Source: DYJE01 sp041660385
GTDB taxonomy: Bacteria; Desulfobacterota; Desulfobacteria; Desulfobacterales; Desulfolunaceae
Reading direction: 5' to 3'
Assembly: GCA_041660385.1 (NCBI GenBank)
Contig: JBAZWJ010000030.1
Location: forward strand, 1 to 64,000
Length of the DNA stretch: 64,000 bases
In this document: in pieces, positions 62,884 through 64,000 of the stretch
Numbering within the stretch: the stretch's first letter is position 1
How the letters are laid out: each line of letters opens with the position of its first letter
Translations under genes and position numbers: made by a program
The notes under the pieces: model-generated
Databases searched by the model: none
Seen by the model: the letters and a program-made list of their open reading frames with translations, nothing else
What the model was told of the DNA's origin: nothing

Positions 62884-64000
62884 ATGCCTGAAATCAAAGG
62901 ACACATCGAAAAAATCAGCTTTGAAAGCAGCGAGACGGGGTACACTATCGCCAAGGTCCGCTGTGCTCAGGGGCTTATAACGGTGGTGGGGAATCTTCTG
63001 AGCCCGGCTGTGGGGGCGGAGCTTGTCATGGCCGGGACATGGGAGAACCATCCGAAGTTCGGTCCCCAGTTCAAGGTGGAGCGGTTCGAAACACGAGCGC
63101 CGACCAGCACCAAAGGCATCATGAAATACCTGGGATCGGGCTTGATCAAGGGGCTTGGCGAACGAATGGCCGAGCGCATCGTCGTCCATTTCGGAAGCGA
63201 GACTTTGTCCGTTCTGGAAAACAACATTGAAAGGCTGGCTGAAGTGGAAGGCATCGGCAAAAAACGTCTTTCTATGATTCAGGATGCCTGGAACGCCCAG
63301 CGTCATATCAGGGATGTGATGATTTTTCTCAGATCCCATGGCGTGGGAACAGGTTTTGCTGCAAAAATTTACAAACGTTACGAAGAAAAAACGATCCAGA
63401 CAGTCAGGGAAAACCCCTATATTCTTGCAACGGATATTCAGGGAATCGGGTTTAAGACAGCGGACACCATCGCCGCGAGCATCGGTTTTTCAAGAACTTC
63501 TCCGTTTCGTATCAACGCCGGAATTCTTTTCACCCTGCGGCGGCTGTCCGAAGACGGGCATGTGTTCTACCCCTTTGCTCCCCTTGCCTCCGTTTGCACG
63601 GAGCTTCTTTCCGTGGATGGAGAAGCGGTTCAACAGGGAATCCACCGCCTTGTCATGGAAAGAAAAATCATCGTGGATGAAATGGCTGAGCATTCCGCCG
63701 AATCAGGTCCCCCTGTCTATCTTGCCTATCTGTTTTTCAGTGAACAGGGTCTTGCCCGTCGTCTTGCAGGTCTGGTGACCACGGCACCCGGCAAAGGCCT
63801 TCTTCCTCCCAAAACCGAACTTGCCTGGATTGAAAAGCGTCTGGCCATACAGCTGGCACCCCGACAGAAAGAAGCGGTGGCTGCGGCCCTTGAAAACAAA
63901 GCTCTGGTGATCACCGGCGGACCTGGAACAGGAAAAACCACCATCATCAACGCCATTCTCACCATCTTCGGCAAGCACGACCGTCACATTCTCCTTGCAG
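62884..64000 (+). CDS. recD2: RecD2-type SF1B helicase, truncated by the window end
   Basis: The first 372 codons are present, open to the right edge. The N-terminus (PEIKGHIEKISFESSETGYTIAKV) is the OB-like region of RecD2. A helix-hairpin-helix area follows (YLGSGLIKGLGERMAERIV, VEGIGKKRLSMI, IQGIGFKTADTIA), and the helicase domain begins with APRQKEAV (motif Q) and Walker A GGPGTGKTT (about 343-351). RecD2 is a 5'-3' DNA helicase not bound to RecBC. The ATG at 62884 has only a weak ribosome binding site. Helicase motifs Ia onward lie beyond the window. Confidence 0.93.
   Translation, partial: MPEIKGHIEKISFESSETGYTIAKVRCAQGLITVVGNLLSPAVGAELVMAGTWENHPKFGPQFKVERFETRAPTSTKGIMKYLGSGLIKGLGERMAERIVVHFGSETLSVLENNIERLAEVEGIGKKRLSMIQDAWNAQRHIRDVMIFLRSHGVGTGFAAKIYKRYEEKTIQTVRENPYILATDIQGIGFKTADTIAASIGFSRTSPFRINAGILFTLRRLSEDGHVFYPFAPLASVCTELLSVDGEAVQQGIHRLVMERKIIVDEMAEHSAESGPPVYLAYLFFSEQGLARRLAGLVTTAPGKGLLPPKTELAWIEKRLAIQLAPRQKEAVAAALENKALVITGGPGTGKTTIINAILTIFGKHDRHILLA

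Noticed and set aside
1..64000. CRISPR arrays, rRNA and tRNA genes
   Set aside because: No regularly spaced direct repeats and no sequence with the T-loop/anticodon layout or rRNA motifs were noticed on reading; a covariance-model scan would be needed to be certain about tRNAs.

Overview
The window comes from a strictly anaerobic, sulfate-reducing member of the Desulfobacterota (deltaproteobacterial type, most like the Desulfobacteraceae and relatives). The case rests on dsrA-dsrB-dsrD followed by a CbiA/CobB-like siroheme amidase, a tetraheme class III cytochrome c, a giant 2-hydroxyacyl-CoA dehydratase activase, many PAS/GAF signalling proteins and moderate GC content. I saw no rRNA, tRNA, CRISPR array or intact insertion sequence.

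Layout. 0-9.5 kb: a RelE-type toxin-antitoxin pair; a PAS hybrid kinase; a 128-bp palindromic element; an operon of AI-2E-like permease, GAF-ANTAR antiterminator and an exported tandem phage-tail-tube-like protein; an ECF sigma / zinc anti-sigma operon with two small exported proteins; an HD-domain protein. 9.5-17.4 kb, all minus strand: a phosphorelay set (solute-binding protein, hybrid kinase with Hpt, REC-PAS-kinase), a patatin-like protein with an altered active site, a LysE/RhtB exporter and a lipoprotein. 17.4-26.3 kb: type IV pilus operon hth-pilMNOPQ with an unusually long PilQ, divergent from an NtrC-type regulator. 26.3-31.4 kb: galU, a YkgJ-type cysteine-cluster protein, a dapA-like gene, and a TPR protein plus kinase-fold protein upstream of dsr. 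31.5-36.2 kb: dsrA, dsrB, dsrD and the siroheme amidase gene, with a promoter and an intercistronic hairpin. 36.2-49.6 kb: cytochrome c3, the activase, a TPR membrane protein, a PfkB sugar kinase, an SH3 protein, htpG, a radical SAM protein and transketolase.

49.6-51.1 kb is a decayed restriction-modification scar (type III Mod fragments) around an intact dinD. 51.4-58.1 kb is the least familiar block: a NifA-type sigma-54 activator overlapping two glycine/alanine-rich lipoproteins that resemble each other, then a protein with two peptidoglycan-binding domains and a probable outer-membrane domain. 58.4 kb to the end holds sbcD-sbcC and the start of recD2, a DNA-end repair group.

How the parts connect: the dsr block carries the core of sulfite reduction and its siroheme cofactor; cytochrome c3 supplies periplasmic electron transfer. 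The pilus, ECF-sigma and lipoprotein blocks all concern the cell envelope. Several palindromic intergenic elements, including a 40-bp repeat present twice, show that small non-coding elements have spread here. All functional assignments come from motif reading only; no database search was run.
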